DNA of 64,000 bases from [Scytonema hofmanni] UTEX 2349 (GTDB lineage Bacteria; Cyanobacteriota; Cyanobacteriia; Cyanobacteriales; Nostocaceae), in contig NZ_KK073768.1 of assembly GCF_000582685.1 (NCBI RefSeq), positions 4,145,824-4,209,823 of the forward strand, read 5' to 3'. How positions within the stretch are numbered: position 1 is the stretch's first letter; each line of letters starts with the position of its first letter. The position numbers and the translations under genes are program-made. Below, piece after piece: positions 18,065-27,558 of the stretch. Under the pieces are notes generated by a model. That model made no database searches, was not told where the DNA came from, and worked only from the letters and a program-made list of their open reading frames with translations.

Positions 18065-18289
18065 GAAATTCTCCAAGATCCATTGATGCAGATATGTTCA
18101 TTCGGAGAGGCGCCTGCAATTATTGCTAAAAACAAGATCCGTATCGCCGAACTCACTTCATTTTCGATTTTATCCTAACATAAGTTCTTTATAAGAAAGG
18201 GTATATTTGCCCATTTATGTTAACTTTTAGTAAAATGTATTATAAGTAACTAAATTTATAATTTTTTTATATTATTCACTTGCTCAAAA

Positions 18290-19309
18290 TCAAGTTTGCT
18301 GCTGAAATTCCTCTGGATCGATTCCCCAATTTACCCAACGAATCGCTTCCCGTGCTGATTCTGTATCAGGTGGAACACGCAAAGCATGAATGAATCCCGT
18401 GCTAGGGCAGGTCATTTTTAATAAATGAATTGGCTCATCATCAACATCTGCATCAATTTTTAACAAAGTGTATTCAGCCCAAGCATCTAATTCTATCGCT
18501 TGTAACTCCTTGGCTATGCGATCGTAACCAATACCTTGAATTAGCACTCGTCGCAATTCGGCATTATTTTCTGATAAAAGCCATTGAGATTCCCAAGCGT
18601 GGGGGTGGATTTTGCCGTATTTTTCCGGTAAGGTTACACCGTGATAAGAGTAGAGGCTATATCCGTCAGCAAATTCTATTGCGGGTTTACCTTCAGCGTG
18701 CAGGCGATTTTCGTTGTCGAAGTGGAGTTTGGTAGGGCGATCGCAGATAACTACTAGACTTTCTGAACAAAAAATTAAGCCACAATATTCAGCTACATCC
18801 TGCACAGCTTGCAAATGTCTTGCTGGATAAGCACAATTTAAAACAGAAATACAAAAATCAAATAAACAGCTATAAGCCAACCAGTATTTTGGTTCAAAAT
18901 TTTTATATCCATCTACTTGAAATCTTTGTTGTACAATAAAATATTCTAGTGAAGAATATAAATCTCTTAATATTTTTTGGTCAGTGTTGATAGCACAAAA
19001 AAGGTTTGCCGAAATTAGGTTCCAAAGAGATTTTTCAAGTTGATTGCGAAACTGACTTGAAAGGTAGTTATCTAGTTCTCCTCTTGGTTCTATCCATACA
19101 TTAAACGAGATTGAGGATATAGCAGCAGGACTATCAATAAATATAATTTCAGGTTTAGCTAAATCATTTAAAGCGTAGACTTTATTTACCGATTTTACAG
19201 CTTTTTTCTTATTTATCTTCTCTGTTGAAAGCGCGATCGCCCTCCACTTCTGGCGATAAACTGGAATCAAAGCCTCTTGTTCAGGCGTTAACTTTTCAAT
19301 CAGCCACAT
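18290..19309 (-). CDS. DUF6745 family protein of unknown function
   Basis: A 339-residue soluble protein beginning MWLIEKLTPEQEALIPVYRQ, which I recognise as the start of the DUF6745 family (leucine-rich-repeat associated in some genomes). Features seen: YCGLIFCSESLVVICDRP, then a beta-rich segment LHFDNENRLHAEGKPAIEFADGY and a C-terminal TCPSTGFIHALRVPP segment. No catalytic motif is evident. ATG at 19309 overlaps the upstream small gene by 14 bases, so translation is probably coupled. A longer ORF start at 19465 is only the upstream gene read in another frame. Confidence 0.75.
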   Translation of the reverse strand: MWLIEKLTPEQEALIPVYRQKWRAIALSTEKINKKKAVKSVNKVYALNDLAKPEIIFIDSPAAISSISFNVWIEPRGELDNYLSSQFRNQLEKSLWNLISANLFCAINTDQKILRDLYSSLEYFIVQQRFQVDGYKNFEPKYWLAYSCLFDFCISVLNCAYPARHLQAVQDVAEYCGLIFCSESLVVICDRPTKLHFDNENRLHAEGKPAIEFADGYSLYSYHGVTLPEKYGKIHPHAWESQWLLSENNAELRRVLIQGIGYDRIAKELQAIELDAWAEYTLLKIDADVDDEPIHLLKMTCPSTGFIHALRVPPDTESAREAIRWVNWGIDPEEFQQQT

Positions 19310-19589
19310 AACGCCAGCCTTCAGGCTCATATTCTCGCTGAATTCGCACCATCCAGCTACCTTGAGGAATCGAAATTGGCTTATGTTCCTCATGTGCCAA
19401 CAACGCCTTATCTGAAAAAACACGCAGATAAAGAGTGTCATTTTTTTTGAATAATTCCGCCTCACCTACAGTAATGCGGTGTTTGTGTCCGGTTACTTCA
19501 CCTTCTGCCAAAGTCAAGTGAGGTATCTTTTCTCCTTCAACTTGCGGCACAGGCAGTAAGATAACATCACCTTGTCGAATCGGTTGCAT
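19296..19589 (-). CDS. Small protein coupled to DUF6745
   Basis: A 97-residue protein (MQPIRQGDVILLPVPQ...) with beta-strand-like QGDVILLPV, EGEVTGHKHRI and a C-terminal VRIQREYEPEGWRYVAD. I do not know its function. The ATG at 19589 has GAGGGAAATCT upstream. The reading frame stays open for 63 more codons, but these are translated heptamer repeat (MPNARCP units), so the longer start is rejected. Its 3' end overlaps the DUF6745 gene by 14 bases, and the two form one unit. DUF6745 genes elsewhere often have a small partner like this (inference from memory). Confidence 0.7.
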   Translation of the reverse strand: MQPIRQGDVILLPVPQVEGEKIPHLTLAEGEVTGHKHRITVGEAELFKKNDTLYLRVFSDKALLAHEEHKPISIPQGSWMVRIQREYEPEGWRYVAD

Positions 19590-19673
19590 AGATTTCCCTC
19601 TATAAATGTAGGTAAAATCCCACTTTGCTGTTGCTCTCAAATTTGCTTTAATTTTGGCACAATCTTTTTGGAA

Positions 19674-19776
19674 TGGGCATTGGGCATCGGGCATTGGGCA
19701 TTGGGCATTGGGCATCGGGCATCGGGCATCGGGCATTGGGCATTGGGCATTGGGCATTGGGCATCGGGCATTGGGC
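19674..19776. repeat. Heptanucleotide tandem repeat (GGGCATT/GGGCATC)n
   Basis: About fifteen tandem 7-mers. Because 7 is not a multiple of 3, the tract reads as a repeating heptapeptide in every frame and creates several spurious ORFs on both strands. Confidence 0.92.
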
Positions 19777-19796
19777 AAGAAAGAAGAAATATTTCT

Positions 19797-19868
19797 CCCC
19801 CTTGTCCCCTTGTCCCCTTGTCCTCTTGTCCCCTTGTCCCCTTGTCCCCTTGTCCCCTTGTCCCCCTC
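19797..19868. repeat. Octanucleotide tandem repeat (CCCCTTGT)n
   Basis: About nine tandem 8-mers, with one CCTCTTGT variant. The unit differs in length and sequence from the heptamer tract 20 bases away. Confidence 0.9.
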
Positions 19869-20132
19869 CCCTCCTCCTTTTCCAAACTGTAGTCGTCAAT
19901 TATGCAAGATATAAGTTAATCATTGAGATAACACTAAATTTACACTTCTGCTTTCCCTGGCACATCCTCAAAAAAGGACTATCCTACGGGAAGGGCTACG
20001 CTCTCAAGAGCGAATTTGCAGAGATTTTATCTTGAACGGACAGTTTGTGTGAGGATGAAATCACATCCTTTCGTCGAAGTAATGTTAACTTGACTGTCTA
20101 GCTTTGCAGCTATTATTTTTTTTGAAATTTCC

Positions 20133-22802
20133 ATGTCAACTCTCGTCATCGTCGAATCTCCAACCAAAGCTCGTACCATTCGCAATTACCTGCCGAAGGA
20201 CTATCGAGTGGAAGCGTCTATGGGTCATGTACGTGACCTTCCCCAGTCGGCTACAGATATTCCCGCTAATGTCAAAGGGGAAAAATGGGCGCAACTAGGG
20301 GTAAATGTAGATGCCGACTTTGAACCGCTGTATATCGTCCCCAAAGACAAAAAGAAAATTGTCACCCAGCTCAAAGAAGCCATGAAAGGCGTAACTGAAC
20401 TGATTCTGGCAACGGACGAAGACCGGGAAGGTGAAAGCATAAGTTGGCATTTATATCAACTACTCAAACCGAAAGTTCCGACCAAGCGGATGGTATTTCA
20501 CGAAATTACCTCCGAGGCAATTAAAAAAGCGTTGAAAAACTGCCGCAATATTGATGAGCAGTTGGTTCGCGCTCAAGAAACGCGGCGAATTTTAGATCGG
20601 CTGGTGGGCTATACGCTGTCACCACTACTGTGGAAAAAAATCGCTTGGGGATTATCTGCGGGACGGGTGCAATCGGTTGCTGTGCGGGTTTTGGTGAAAC
20701 GGGAACGCCAACGTCGCGCTTTCCATGAAGGTACATATTGGGATTTGAAGGCTTACTTGGAGCATCAAAAAGCTGCTTTCACCTCACAGTTAGTGACGGT
20801 GGGAGGAACCAAAGTAGCAACAGGCAGCGATTTTGACCCAGCGACAGGTCAAATTATTGTTGGGCGCAAAGTCGTGCTGCTTAGTGAAGAAGAAGCATTA
20901 GCCCTCAAAGAACGCCTGACAGGTAAACCCTGGACAGTTACAGAAATTGAAGAACGCCCGGTAACACGCAAACCCGCACCACCGTTTACCACCTCGACCC
21001 TGCAACAAGAATCTAACCGGAAATTGCGCCTTTCGGCACGGGATACGATGCGAATTGCTCAAAATTTGTACGAACAAGGGTATATTACCTACATGCGTAC
21101 AGATTCGGTGCATTTGTCAGATCAAGCAATTTCCGCCGCCCGTGATTGTGTAGAAAAGCTTTACGGCAAATCGTATCTCAGCCCCCAACCAAGGCAATAC
21201 ACCACCAAATCCAAAGGCGCACAAGAAGCACACGAAGCCATACGTCCGGCGGGTAGCAGCTTCCGCACGCCCCAAGAAACTGGTTTAGGCGGTCGAGAAC
21301 TGGCGCTGTATGACTTGATTTGGAAGCGCACCGTAGCCTGTCAAATGGCTGACTCTCGCCAAACGCAAATTACCGTACAGTTGCAAGTTGAGGATGCGGG
21401 TTTTCGTTCTTCTGGGAAGCGAATTGATTTTCCCGGTTATTTACGCGCTTACGTCGAAGGTTCAGACGATCCCGAAGCTGCGTTGGAAGACCAAGAAGTA
21501 ATTTTACCGCCGATGAAAGTGGGGGATCATCCCAATTGCACCAACTTAGAGGCAGTTGATCACGAAACTCAACCACCAGCTAGATACACTGAAGCTACTT
21601 TGGTGAAAACTTTAGAAAGTGAAGGTATCGGTCGTCCCAGTACCTACGCCAGCATTATCGGCACCATCCTTGATAAAGGTTACGCCCAATTGGTAAGTAA
21701 CGCTTTGATTCCGACTTTCACCGCTTTTGCCGTCACCGACTTGCTAGAAAAACACTTTCCCGACATCGTAGATCCTAGCTTTACTTCCAAAATGGAGCAA
21801 ACTTTAGATGATATTGCTACCGGCGAAGCTAAATGGCTACCCTATCTGCGGGAATTCTATTTGGGAGAGAAAGGTCTAGAAACTCTGGTTAGAGAACAAG
21901 ACAGCCAAATTGATGCTACCAAAGCTAGGACAGTAGAACTAGAAAATCTCGATGCTAAAGTCCGCATTGGTAAATACGGTCCTTACATCGAAGTCGAAAA
22001 TGGTAACGGCGTTGTTACTGCTTCAATTCCCAAAGACCTCACCCCCGCTGACCTCGACCCGAAAAAGGTAGAAGTCTTACTGCGGCAAAAAACTGAAGGT
22101 CCCGACCAAGTAGGGCGCCATCCAGAAACTGGCGAACCGATTTATGTGAAAATTGGCGCTTACGGTCCTTACGTTCAGTTGGGCGACAAGACCGAAGAAA
22201 ACGCCAAACCCAAACAAGCTTCTTTACCTAAAGGTGTTACTCCCGAAAATGTCACTCTGGAAATGGCTGTTGGTCTTTTAGCACTACCCCGGACATTGGG
22301 AGTTCATCCGGATACAGGTGGCAAAATTCAAACAAGTTTAGGACGTTTTGGTCCTTATGTTGTTCATGACCAAGGTAAAGAAGGCAAAGATTATCGCTCT
22401 TTAAAAGCTAGCGATAATGTCTTAACAATTTCTTTAGAAAGGGCTTTGGAATTGTTATCTGAACCGAAAAAAGGACGCAGTAGCACCAACAGTAAATCTA
22501 AAGCTGCTTTACGCGAATTGGGCGCACATCCAGAAGACGGCGAACCAATCAACATCTACGATGGACCTTATGGACCTTACATCAAGCACGCCAAAACAAA
22601 CGTGAGTATCCCCGAAGGTCAATCGGTGGAAAATGTGACGCTTTCCACAGCACTGGAGTTGTTAGCAAGTAAAGCATCTTCGGCTAAATCCACACGTAAG
22701 ACAACGAGTAAAGCTACAACCAAATCAACCACTACTAAAGCTAAGTCAACGGCTAAGTCGTCTACCACAACTGCGAAAAAAAATGAGCGAAAGGGAGAAT
22801 AA
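20133..22802 (+). CDS. topA: DNA topoisomerase I (type IA)
   Basis: Relaxes negative supercoils. The 889-residue protein has an N-terminal TOPRIM domain (MSTLVIVESPTKARTIRNYL; DEDREGE near residue 93), the central gate with the active-site Tyr near 320 in GYITYMRTDSVHLS, and EAHEAIRP. Instead of C-terminal zinc fingers it has about four repeats of the cyanobacterial/actinobacterial Topo-C type (GKYGPYIEV, GAYGPYVQL, GRFGPYVVH, GPYGPYIKH). It ends in a Lys/Ser/Thr-rich tail (about 50 residues) that probably contacts DNA. The start ATG at 20133 gives the conserved N terminus. The gene seems monocistronic. Confidence 0.97.
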   Translation: MSTLVIVESPTKARTIRNYLPKDYRVEASMGHVRDLPQSATDIPANVKGEKWAQLGVNVDADFEPLYIVPKDKKKIVTQLKEAMKGVTELILATDEDREGESISWHLYQLLKPKVPTKRMVFHEITSEAIKKALKNCRNIDEQLVRAQETRRILDRLVGYTLSPLLWKKIAWGLSAGRVQSVAVRVLVKRERQRRAFHEGTYWDLKAYLEHQKAAFTSQLVTVGGTKVATGSDFDPATGQIIVGRKVVLLSEEEALALKERLTGKPWTVTEIEERPVTRKPAPPFTTSTLQQESNRKLRLSARDTMRIAQNLYEQGYITYMRTDSVHLSDQAISAARDCVEKLYGKSYLSPQPRQYTTKSKGAQEAHEAIRPAGSSFRTPQETGLGGRELALYDLIWKRTVACQMADSRQTQITVQLQVEDAGFRSSGKRIDFPGYLRAYVEGSDDPEAALEDQEVILPPMKVGDHPNCTNLEAVDHETQPPARYTEATLVKTLESEGIGRPSTYASIIGTILDKGYAQLVSNALIPTFTAFAVTDLLEKHFPDIVDPSFTSKMEQTLDDIATGEAKWLPYLREFYLGEKGLETLVREQDSQIDATKARTVELENLDAKVRIGKYGPYIEVENGNGVVTASIPKDLTPADLDPKKVEVLLRQKTEGPDQVGRHPETGEPIYVKIGAYGPYVQLGDKTEENAKPKQASLPKGVTPENVTLEMAVGLLALPRTLGVHPDTGGKIQTSLGRFGPYVVHDQGKEGKDYRSLKASDNVLTISLERALELLSEPKKGRSSTNSKSKAALRELGAHPEDGEPINIYDGPYGPYIKHAKTNVSIPEGQSVENVTLSTALELLASKASSAKSTRKTTSKATTKSTTTKAKSTAKSSTTTAKKNERKGE

Positions 22803-23079
22803 CGAAGTACCTAATTCCCCTTTCCCCCTCAACAAAATTCCCTATTTTCTATTTGATTGTGATACAATACGTTTCCTTGGTATGATGCAACCCTATAGGT
22901 TGCTGATGTGATAGTGTAGTAAGTATGGGGGATCACAACACAAAATTTGACCAATGGCTTATGCCTAAAATAAAGTGATGTGTATCAATCCAGTTTCAAA
23001 CCAGAGGAGCGAAATAACGCCAATTTCTGCTTAACTGTGAATCAAATATTAAGGAAGTATCTCAGGAGCGCTCAGTTAA

Positions 23080-23217
23080 ATGGACTATATAGATAACATA
23101 CTGGAGAAGCTGAAAGAATTGGCACGAAAGCTCATTGAAGCCCTGCTAGGTCCAGAGGCTGAGGCAGAACCGGAACTAATTCCGATTCCTGTAAATGACC
23201 GATCGCGTCGTCGCTAA
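23080..23217 (+). CDS. Small acidic/basic protein upstream of aroQ
   Basis: A 45-residue ORF starting MDYIDNILEKLKELARKL and ending VNDRSRRR. The first 25 residues form an amphipathic helix, then a Pro/Glu-rich stretch (PEAEAEPELIPIPV) and an Arg cluster. CAGGAG lies 11 bases before the ATG. Its last 23 bases overlap the aroQ reading frame, suggesting translational coupling. The composition looks like a real small cyanobacterial protein, but I do not recognise it and no function can be given. Confidence 0.5.
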   Translation: MDYIDNILEKLKELARKLIEALLGPEAEAEPELIPIPVNDRSRRR

Positions 23218-23692
23218 AAGCTTAAAAGTGGTTGTATTGACATTAGAATATTTAAGCGTTCTGGTACTACATGGACCAAACCTAAATTTACTAGGACAGC
23301 GAGAACCAGGAATTTATGGTTCACTCAGTTTGGCGGAAATTAATCGCCTGTTAGAAGAAGAAGGAAAAAAACTACAGGCGAAAGTTTTTCCCTTGCAGTC
23401 AAATCATGAAGGAGTTTTGGTAGATGCGATTCATGGGGCGTTAGGGCAACATGAAGGAATTTTAATTAACGCCGGGGCGTATACTCATACAAGTGTGGCA
23501 TTGCGAGATGCGATCGCTGCTGTTAATTTACCTACAGTAGAAGTACATTTAAGTAACATCTACCGTAGGGAAGAATTTCGCCATAATTCATATATTGCAC
23601 CAGTGGCGATCGGACAAATAAGTGGTTTTGGTGTCCAAAGCTATTTACTAGGTTTACAAGCGTTAGTGCATCATTTCAGAAATAAAACTTAA
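23195..23692 (+). CDS. aroQ: 3-dehydroquinate dehydratase, type II
   Basis: Shikimate-pathway enzyme that dehydrates 3-dehydroquinate to 3-dehydroshikimate. Family signatures: LHGPNLNLLGQREPGIYG (catalytic Tyr), LQSNHEGVLVDAIHGA, NAGAYTHTSVALRDA, and VEVHLSNIYRREEFRHNSYIA (catalytic His region). The ORF has 165 residues, about 20 more than usual at the N terminus. ATG at 23195 lies inside the end of the small upstream ORF, and a TTG near 23240 would give a standard start. It shares the aromatic pathway with the attenuator-controlled aroF of this window, 18 kb away. Confidence 0.93.
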   Translation: MTDRVVAKSLKVVVLTLEYLSVLVLHGPNLNLLGQREPGIYGSLSLAEINRLLEEEGKKLQAKVFPLQSNHEGVLVDAIHGALGQHEGILINAGAYTHTSVALRDAIAAVNLPTVEVHLSNIYRREEFRHNSYIAPVAIGQISGFGVQSYLLGLQALVHHFRNKT

Positions 23693-23738
23693 AATTTAAG
23701 ACTATTGAATATGGGTGGGAAAACCCCGCCCCTCCTTC

Positions 23739-24659
23739 ATGCGCTATTCTCTGGAAAGTCGGTTTAGAGGTACAATAATCGGGGCGTTTCTTGGGGGTTT
23801 AGCCTCTGGGAGTAAAGAACAGCCGAAAATTTGGCATGAAATTGCGCTTTTAGGTGTGGAAAGTTTAATAACGACTTCGCAACTGAATTTAGATGATTGG
23901 ATTTGCCGTCAGCAAAGAGAATTTCCTCATTTAGATACTAGGGATGGTGTTTCCTTAAAAGCGATTATTGCGACTTTGCCAGTAACGCTGTTTTACTTTG
24001 ACGATCCAGTTAAGCTAAGACAAAACTTGATTTGTGCGATCGCAATCTGGGAACGGGACTTAGTAGTGCGAGATGGAACACTAGCAGTCAGCTATGCGAT
24101 CGCGAAATCATTGACAGAAAAACTAGATATAAAAACCCTCATACCCCAAATAATTGACTTTATTGGTGAAACGCCAACTAAAATACCACAAAGTTTATTA
24201 AAAGTCAATAGTTTATTACTTGAGGGTGCTGGATTAGAAAGAGTACAACAGTCATTAAGCCGAGAAGAAAAGCTAAGTAAAGCTGTTGCTATGGCGTTCT
24301 ACTGCTTTATGAGTACCTTAGAAGACTTCCGTTTGTCAATTTTGCGTGCTACTGACAACAGCGATGCACTCTCGCCCGCTACAGGTGCAATTACTGGTGC
24401 TTTATCAGGAGCTTACAATAGTTTAACCAGCATTCCCGTAAGTTGGCAGATGAAGTTATCTTCACCACATTTAGCAACATCAAGACTAAGCAACCGCAAG
24501 CAGATGATAGAATTAGCCGATGTACTGGTGGCTGTATGGTCAGGAGCCTATGACCTTACCCCATATGCTTTATATTTACAGCAAGAGGGATGTGCAATGT
24601 CTGACAAACAGGGTACGCTATGCGTCAGTGCAGCTCCTCGCGTCATTCGGTTGCGTTAG
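23739..24659 (+). CDS. ADP-ribosylglycohydrolase-like protein, probably inactive
   Basis: A 306-residue all-helical protein with the outline of the ADP-ribosylglycohydrolase (DraG/ARH) fold. It has an N-terminal SRFRGTIIGAFLGGLASG where the family has a GxxxGDALG metal site, and a C-terminal ATDNSDALSPATGAITGALSGAYNS where the family has GGDTDTNAxxxGAL-GA. The key acidic residues of both metal sites are largely missing, so catalysis is doubtful (inference). ATG at 23739 is preferred to a GTG at 23715, whose extra residues come from G/C-rich repeat-like sequence. It follows aroQ by 46 bases and may be co-transcribed. Confidence 0.65.
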   Translation: MRYSLESRFRGTIIGAFLGGLASGSKEQPKIWHEIALLGVESLITTSQLNLDDWICRQQREFPHLDTRDGVSLKAIIATLPVTLFYFDDPVKLRQNLICAIAIWERDLVVRDGTLAVSYAIAKSLTEKLDIKTLIPQIIDFIGETPTKIPQSLLKVNSLLLEGAGLERVQQSLSREEKLSKAVAMAFYCFMSTLEDFRLSILRATDNSDALSPATGAITGALSGAYNSLTSIPVSWQMKLSSPHLATSRLSNRKQMIELADVLVAVWSGAYDLTPYALYLQQEGCAMSDKQGTLCVSAAPRVIRLR

Positions 24660-24666
24660 TCATCAG

Positions 24667-24693
24667 AATTGGGCATTGGGCATCGGGCATTGG
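24667..24693. repeat. Short heptamer tract (GGGCATT/GGGCATC)
   Basis: Three to four heptamer units after the ADP-ribosylglycohydrolase-like gene, followed by a pyrimidine-rich stretch. Same family as the longer tracts. Confidence 0.75.
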
Positions 24694-24802
24694 GAAAAAA
24701 GAGCTATTTGCCTCATCTCCCTTATTTCCCCCTCCCCCCTCTCCAAATTCCCCCAACCTGAAAATTTTAGTGATATTTTATATAAGTACTGTAGGGGAAA
24801 CG

Positions 24803-24946
24803 CTAAAGCTTATCTTTAGATAGCCATTGTGGCAAATCGGCTTCAATTTGATTATCGCGAGTGAAGTTTCTATGGATAGAAGAGTGCGATCGCATGAATG
24901 TCAGGGTATCTTGTTTTAAGCTATCAAAGTAAGTAATTGCGGTCAT
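24803..24946 (-). CDS. Possible small protein, unknown
   Basis: A 47-residue ORF (MTAITYFDSLKQDTLTFMRS... ending ADLPQWLSKDKL) divergent from the HD-hydrolase gene, with start ATG at 24946. The composition is protein-like rather than repeat-derived. No convincing ribosome binding site is seen and I do not recognise a family. It could be a conserved small gene or the remnant of a longer one. Confidence 0.3.
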   Translation of the reverse strand: MTAITYFDSLKQDTLTFMRSHSSIHRNFTRDNQIEADLPQWLSKDKL

Positions 24947-24951
24947 AGGTA

Positions 24952-27558
24952 ATGAAAACGCAGTCATTTTTTTACTCCATGACCAAGAAATTGACCCACT
25001 TCAGGCAACGTTACAAGACGCTGTGCCATAAAGGACACTTGCTTGGGGCACGAGGTGTTATTAAGAATTTTCTGCTCTCATTATTCAAAACAAGCGATAA
25101 ATGCGATCGGCAAAAACTAAGAACTTCCAGATCGATGGCAGCCTATAAGACTAACAGAGGCACTTGTGTAAGCAGATTGGGCTATATTTTCCAGCGTACC
25201 CCGGTTATTTTTGCGATCGCATTAGTCTCCCTCACAGGCGTGATGGGACATAAATTATACAACACGACAAAGCTAAAAGCAGGGACTATTGCCCCACAAA
25301 CGATGAAAGCTCCCTACTCAGCTAACATCGAAGATAAGAAAAAAACCCAGCAACAGCGCTCATACGCTACTAAAAGTTCCCTATTAGTCTTAATGGTTGA
25401 TGCACAAGTTAACGAAAAAATCGTTAAAGATTTGCAACAATTTCTGGATACGGGTAACGAAATTCGTACAACTGCCGGATATTTTCCTTTTTTTGACACT
25501 TTAGTTTTACCCCTTTCTACCCAGCGTTATCTGCGTTCTTGTTCTAATTCTGAATGGCAAACCCTGCTAAAAGCCTTAGAGAATAATAACATCCAGCCGA
25601 AGTTTGCACTCAAGACTCAAAAGCAAAGCAGTAAAATTACCATAATTAAAACTGGGGATTCACTAGCGCAAAAAAATATAATGCCCATACAGACTGTGGG
25701 TGTCAAACTTGATAATACTTCCCAAAAACCTGACTTTGCTCAAGCAGTGGCAGAATTAGAAACTTACCGCTTGACGACTTCAGAGCAAAACTTGTCTTCA
25801 CTCACCAATCAAATCTCCCAAGCCCGCAAAGCATACGCTCAGGCAAACGCCAAACTGTTACAGCTTAACGCTGTCAACCCGGAAACAGTATATAATGACA
25901 CTTTTATTTTAAACTTATCAGATGACGACTGGGGAAAAACAGAAACGGGAATTCAACAAAGTGTAGAGCGGATTCTCGCCCAAGGTATCCCACCGGGACT
26001 GCCGCCAAATATTTTACAAGATGCCGTGAGGCTACAAGTGCAGACATCAGTACCACAAGAAGCGGAGCCTTTAGCAACGAAACTTTTGCTCTTTGTACTT
26101 AAACCGAATCTGAAGAAAGATGAAGAACAAAGCAAAAAAAGTGGCGTACAAGCTGCTGCTGGTGTAAAGCCTGTGATGGTGTCGATGCGGCAAGGTGAGG
26201 TAATTGTCAAAAAAGGTGAGACGATTACTGCTTGGGACTTTGAGGTGCTAGACCATTATCATTTAATCCGCCGGGAGATTAACTGGCTGGGTTTGACGAA
26301 GCTGGCAGGCTTTGTTAGCGCATCTATTGGCATTTTTGGTTTAGTGGAACGGCGAATTAAAACAAAAACGCGGCAACGCGATCGCCTGTTAATATTGTTG
26401 CTGGCTACAAGTGTGCCTGGAGTGCTAGCTGGCACACAATATACGACCTGGAGCGCCATTGGTTTATTGTTGGGTAGCTTCTACGGAGCTAATTTAGGTA
26501 TAACAGTTATCGGATTGCTGGCTTTACAGTTACCATTTAGCCTGGAAATCAGTAGGATTGTGCTTTGGAGTGGTGCTGCTGGGGGAATATTAGGTAGTTG
26601 TATCGCCAAACGTTTGCGATCGCGTGAGGAACTTGCACTTCTTAGCGTCGCTGTTGCCTTTACTCAAGGTGGCGTTTATCTGATATTCAAGCTCTTACTC
26701 GGTGCTGCATTTGGTTCAGGCTGGTATATCGTACTTAGAGAAGCTGGATTCTTTGCTTTATCCGGCTTAGTTTGGAGTATTATTGCCTTGGGCTTAAGTC
26801 CTTACTTAGAAAAACTCTTTGATTTAGTCACCCCGATTCGTTTAGCAGAACTGGCAAATCCTAATCGTTCTTTATTAAAGCAACTTGCGACGAAAACTCC
26901 TGGTACTTTTCAGCATACTTTGTTTGTGGCTACCCTTGCCGAAGCTGCTGCCAAACATCTCAAATGCAATGTCGAATTGGTGAGAGCCGGCACTTTATAC
27001 CATGATATTGGGAAAATGCATGACCCTCTGGGATTTATTGAAAATCAAATGGGGGGACCGAATAAACACGATACAGAAATTAACGATCCTTGGAAAAGTG
27101 CAAAAATTATCAAAAAACATGTCAGTGAGGGGTTAGTGATGGCGCGAAAACACAGTTTGCCCACAGCAATTCAAGCTTTTATTCCCGAACATCAGGGAAC
27201 AATGTTAATTGCTTATTTTTATCACCAAGCGCAACAAATGGCAAAAGAAAATCCAAATTTAACAGTAAATGAAGTAGATTTTCGCTACGATGGACCGATT
27301 CCTCAGTCGCGGGAAACGGCAATTGTCATGTTAGCAGACTCTTGCGAAGCAGCACTGCGATCGCTTAAAGATGTAACCCCAGAACAAGCTTTAGCAATGG
27401 TTAACAATATCCTCCGTGGGAGATGGCAAGATAATCAATTGCTAGATTCAGGTTTAACACGAGAGGAAATGTCACAAATTGCCGAAATTTTTGTTGAAGT
27501 TTGGCAGCAATTTCATCATAAACGCATTGCTTATCCTAAGTTAAAGACTTGTAATTAA
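24952..27558 (+). CDS. 7TM HD-domain phosphohydrolase (PgpH-like)
   Basis: An 868-residue membrane protein of the 7TMR-HDED family. It has an N-terminal membrane helix (about 85-103), an extracytoplasmic domain (about 110-430), a bundle of about seven helices (about 450-640), and a cytoplasmic HD domain. HD motifs: HTLFVATLAEAAA, LYHDIGKM (His-Asp near 683), IPEHQGTMLIAYFYHQA, and VMLADSCEA with metal-binding Asp. Homologues such as Listeria PgpH hydrolyse cyclic di-AMP to pApA, so a role in c-di-AMP turnover is likely. The first 80 residues are basic and longer than in most homologues, so a downstream start is possible. Confidence 0.9.
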   Translation: MKTQSFFYSMTKKLTHFRQRYKTLCHKGHLLGARGVIKNFLLSLFKTSDKCDRQKLRTSRSMAAYKTNRGTCVSRLGYIFQRTPVIFAIALVSLTGVMGHKLYNTTKLKAGTIAPQTMKAPYSANIEDKKKTQQQRSYATKSSLLVLMVDAQVNEKIVKDLQQFLDTGNEIRTTAGYFPFFDTLVLPLSTQRYLRSCSNSEWQTLLKALENNNIQPKFALKTQKQSSKITIIKTGDSLAQKNIMPIQTVGVKLDNTSQKPDFAQAVAELETYRLTTSEQNLSSLTNQISQARKAYAQANAKLLQLNAVNPETVYNDTFILNLSDDDWGKTETGIQQSVERILAQGIPPGLPPNILQDAVRLQVQTSVPQEAEPLATKLLLFVLKPNLKKDEEQSKKSGVQAAAGVKPVMVSMRQGEVIVKKGETITAWDFEVLDHYHLIRREINWLGLTKLAGFVSASIGIFGLVERRIKTKTRQRDRLLILLLATSVPGVLAGTQYTTWSAIGLLLGSFYGANLGITVIGLLALQLPFSLEISRIVLWSGAAGGILGSCIAKRLRSREELALLSVAVAFTQGGVYLIFKLLLGAAFGSGWYIVLREAGFFALSGLVWSIIALGLSPYLEKLFDLVTPIRLAELANPNRSLLKQLATKTPGTFQHTLFVATLAEAAAKHLKCNVELVRAGTLYHDIGKMHDPLGFIENQMGGPNKHDTEINDPWKSAKIIKKHVSEGLVMARKHSLPTAIQAFIPEHQGTMLIAYFYHQAQQMAKENPNLTVNEVDFRYDGPIPQSRETAIVMLADSCEAALRSLKDVTPEQALAMVNNILRGRWQDNQLLDSGLTREEMSQIAEIFVEVWQQFHHKRIAYPKLKTCN

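Noticed and set aside
19674..19776. Regularly repeated units resembling a CRISPR array or a repeat-protein gene
   Set aside because: Unit length is 7 with no spacers, and the apparent heptapeptide ORFs on both strands are only the translated heptamer. The real gene starts downstream at 19589.
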